A stretch of 64,000 nucleotides of DNA from JAEINY01 sp942490535 (GTDB taxonomy: Bacteria; Bacteroidota; Bacteroidia; Bacteroidales; Marinilabiliaceae): assembly GCA_942490535.1 (NCBI GenBank), contig CALNXQ010000002.1, forward strand, positions 310,001 through 374,000, given 5' to 3'. This document shows positions 61,937 to 64,000 of this stretch, piece by piece. Below the pieces are notes generated by a model. That model made no database searches. It saw nothing but the letters and a program-made list of their open reading frames with translations, and was not told the origin of the DNA. Position 1 is the stretch's first letter; each line of letters opens with the position of its first letter. The translations under genes were made by a program, and so were the position numbers.

Positions 61937-64000
61937 TTACGCATTTTTGATGGCAGCCTGAGCAGCAGCCAAACGTGCAATTGGCACACGGAACGGAGAA
62001 CAAGATACGTAATCCATACCAACTCTGTGACAGAACTCCACTGAAGAAGGCTCACCACCGTGCTCACCACAGATACCCACTTTCAACTCAGGACGTACAG
62101 AACGGCCTTTTTGAGTTCCCATTTCCACTAACTGACCAACACCTGTTTGATCAAGCGCCTGGAATGGATCGTTTTTCAAGATCCCTTTGTTGATGTAGAT
62201 AGGTAAGAATTTACCAGCATCATCACGAGAGTAACCAAAAGTCATCTGCGTCAAGTCATTTGTACCAAATGAGAAGAACTCAGCATACTCAGCAATTTCG
62301 TTAGCTGTCAAGGCTGCACGTGGAATTTCAATCATAGTACCTACCATGTAGTCCACCTCAACACCTTTTTCAGCGAATACTTCTTTTGCTATGCGACGGA
62401 TAATTTCTTCCTGCATTCTGAATTCCTGAACAGTACCGATCAATGGTACCATAATCTCAGGCTTAGGCTCTAATCCCTTTGCTTTCAGATTACAAGCCGC
62501 CTCAATAATGGCGCGTGCCTGCATCTCAGTAATCTCAGGATAAGTGTTACCCAAACGACAGCCACGGTGACCCAACATTGGGTTGAATTCGTGCAATGAA
62601 TCTACTTTCGCTTTTACTTCTTCCGCTGAGATACCCAATTCTTTAGCCATTTCAGCTTGTGCTTCCGGCTCATTAGGCGTAAACTCATGCAATGGTGGAT
62701 CGAGTAGACGGATGGTCACACCAAATCCGTTCATGGCTTCCAAAATGCCTTCGAAGTCTTCACGTTGCATTGGCAACAACTTAGCCAAAGCCACACGACG
62801 GCCAGCTTCATCATCCGCCAAAATCATTTCACGTACCGTTTTAATACGATCGCCTTCGAAGAACATGTGCTCAGTACGACACAAACCAATACCCTGAGCA
62901 CCAAAATCACGCGCTACTTGTGCATCGTGTGGCGAATCAGCGTTGGTACGCACATACATCTTGGTATACTTATTGGCCAAATCCATTAGTTTACCAAAGT
63001 TACCAGATAGCTCAGGTGTGATGGTACCTACTTTTCCTTCATACACTTCACCAGTTGTACCGTTCAGTGACATCCAATCACCTTCCTGATAGGTTACCCC
63101 TTTGATGGTCATGGTACGCGCCTTGTAATCTACACTTACTTCACCAGCACCAGACACACAACACTTACCCATACCACGAGCTACTACAGCAGCGTGAGAA
63201 GTCATACCACCACGAGCTGTTAAGATGCCTTCAGCAGCGTGCATACCACGTAAATCTTCAGGAGAAGTTTCAATACGCACCAAAATCACTTTCTCATCTT
63301 TAGCCGCCCACTCTTCAGCTTCATCCGCAAAGAAAACGATACGACCGGTTGCAGCACCAGGAGATGCCGGCAAACCTTTTGTTAATGTTTTAGCAGATGC
63401 AATGGCCGAAGCTTCGAACACGGGGTGCAACAACTCATCCAGTTTATTGGCATCCTGACGCAAAATAGCTGTTTTCTCGTCAATCATACCTTCTTCCAAC
63501 ATTTCTGCTGCGATGTTTACCATGGCAGCACCAGTACGCTTACCACTACGTGTTTGCAACATCCACAATTTACCATCCTGAATGGTAAACTCAAGATCCT
63601 GCATATCGGAATAATGCCTCTCCAGCTTATTCTGAGTCTCATTCAACTCTTTGTAAGCAACAGGCATTGTTTCTTCCAATGAAGGAAATTTAGACGCCCG
63701 TACTTCTTCCGAAATACCTTGCTGAGCAGCCCATCTTTTAGAACCTTCCAAGGTAATTTCCTGAGGTGTACGTACACCTGCTACCACATCTTCACCCTGA
63801 GCATCGATCAGATACTCACCGTTGAAAATATTCTCACCTGTGGCTGAATCACGGGTAAAAGCTACACCAGTAGCAGAATTGCTACCCATGTTACCATACA
63901 CCATGGCCTGAACATTCACAGCCGTACCCCACTCTTCCGGAATTTGCTCCAGTTGACGGTACAAAATAGCACGCTCTGTATTCCATGAATCAAATACAGC
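61937..64000 (-). CDS. ppdK: Pyruvate, phosphate dikinase, 5' end beyond window
   Basis: The frame is open at the right edge: 64000 onward reads AVFDSWNTERAILYRQLEQI, so the N-terminal nucleotide-binding domain is largely outside the window. The visible part has VQAMVYGNMGSNSATGVAFTR and the end of the ATP-grasp domain, then the phospho-His domain (GGMTSHAAVVARGMGK), and the PEP/pyruvate-binding barrel (FFSFGTNDLTQMTFGYSRDD, GICGEHGGEPSSVEF). The enzyme interconverts pyruvate, ATP and phosphate with PEP, AMP and pyrophosphate. Its own terminator follows. Confidence 0.97.
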   Translation of the reverse strand, partial: AVFDSWNTERAILYRQLEQIPEEWGTAVNVQAMVYGNMGSNSATGVAFTRDSATGENIFNGEYLIDAQGEDVVAGVRTPQEITLEGSKRWAAQQGISEEVRASKFPSLEETMPVAYKELNETQNKLERHYSDMQDLEFTIQDGKLWMLQTRSGKRTGAAMVNIAAEMLEEGMIDEKTAILRQDANKLDELLHPVFEASAIASAKTLTKGLPASPGAATGRIVFFADEAEEWAAKDEKVILVRIETSPEDLRGMHAAEGILTARGGMTSHAAVVARGMGKCCVSGAGEVSVDYKARTMTIKGVTYQEGDWMSLNGTTGEVYEGKVGTITPELSGNFGKLMDLANKYTKMYVRTNADSPHDAQVARDFGAQGIGLCRTEHMFFEGDRIKTVREMILADDEAGRRVALAKLLPMQREDFEGILEAMNGFGVTIRLLDPPLHEFTPNEPEAQAEMAKELGISAEEVKAKVDSLHEFNPMLGHRGCRLGNTYPEITEMQARAIIEAACNLKAKGLEPKPEIMVPLIGTVQEFRMQEEIIRRIAKEVFAEKGVEVDYMVGTMIEIPRAALTANEIAEYAEFFSFGTNDLTQMTFGYSRDDAGKFLPIYINKGILKNDPFQALDQTGVGQLVEMGTQKGRSVRPELKVGICGEHGGEPSSVEFCHRVGMDYVSCSPFRVPIARLAAAQAAIKNA

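Noticed and set aside
62583..62897. 104-codon plus-strand frame, and 100-codon frame at 54733-55035
   Set aside because: Antisense to ppdK and to the Wzc gene; shadows of conserved coding sequence.
1..64000. rRNA, tRNA or known riboswitches
   Set aside because: No recognisable cloverleaf, ribosomal or riboswitch core sequence was found by eye; a covariance-model scan was not possible.

Overview
The window looks like a chromosomal segment of an AT-rich Bacteroidota, probably a marine Bacteroidales/Marinilabiliales relative; the genus cannot be told from the sequence. Evidence for this is two secreted proteins with type IX secretion (T9SS) C-terminal sorting domains, Bacteroidetes-type families (DUF6266, WbqC, PF14397 ATP-grasp) and the lack of Shine-Dalgarno sequences at most starts. 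Nearly the whole window is a surface or exopolysaccharide biosynthesis region. Housekeeping genes close the right edge: def, ruvX and the 5'-truncated ppdK.

Layout. (1) 1-6019, minus strand: an acylation/export operon with an MBOAT O-acyltransferase, an SGNH-like protein, a deacetylase-like protein, a Wzx flippase and a GINT1-like protein cut by the window edge. (2) 6.0-23.7 kb: an accessory zone with three IS256-family copies in three states of decay (relic, pseudogene, intact with an 8-bp target duplication), one IS4-family element, two DUF6266 genes (one decayed), a CapK-like adenylate-forming enzyme plus an internally deleted paralogue, and a GNAT/FemAB-like protein. Embedded in it are a UDP-glucuronate 4-epimerase gene and a carbamoylation operon (SGNH, SxtJ-like, DUF5989, SxtI/NodU-like carbamoyltransferase) whose last gene is cut to 21 codons by an IS256 pseudogene. 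(3) 23.8-33.3 kb: a T9SS protein, a lipoprotein, a VOC protein, WbqC, then a minus-strand operon of SGNH lipoprotein, hexapeptide acetyltransferase, GT4 and GINT1-like protein, followed by a secreted pectate-lyase-like protein. (4) 33.6-38.4 kb, plus strand: two GT4s and two tandem ATP-grasp paralogues. (5) 60.4-38.4 kb, minus strand: a large T9SS beta-helix protein, then a Wzx/Wzy-type operon of Wza, Wzc kinase, Wzy, Wzx, GT4, RffA-like aminotransferase, GT2, four tandem PF14397 ATP-grasp paralogues, an asparagine-synthetase-like protein, GT4 and a GINT1-like protein.

How the genes may work together (inference): sugar nucleotides (UDP-GalA from the epimerase, a 4-amino-4,6-dideoxy sugar from the RffA-like enzyme) are joined by GT2/GT4 enzymes, flipped by Wzx, polymerised by Wzy and exported by Wzc/Wza. 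The chains are probably heavily decorated by O-acyl, O-acetyl and carbamoyl groups. Six ATP-grasp proteins plus a synthetase-like amidotransferase also suggest amide-linked substituents.

The most interesting non-coding signals are two. First, a composite element of about 140 bp occurs three times, each time upstream of a minus-strand operon; it holds a 21-nt motif and, about 80 nt away, a bipartite 12-N13-11 motif with invariant spacing. Second, a long palindrome lies between the transposase stop and the right inverted repeat in all three IS256 copies; its apex is conserved while its stem sequence differs and stays complementary. No rRNA, tRNA or CRISPR array was seen.
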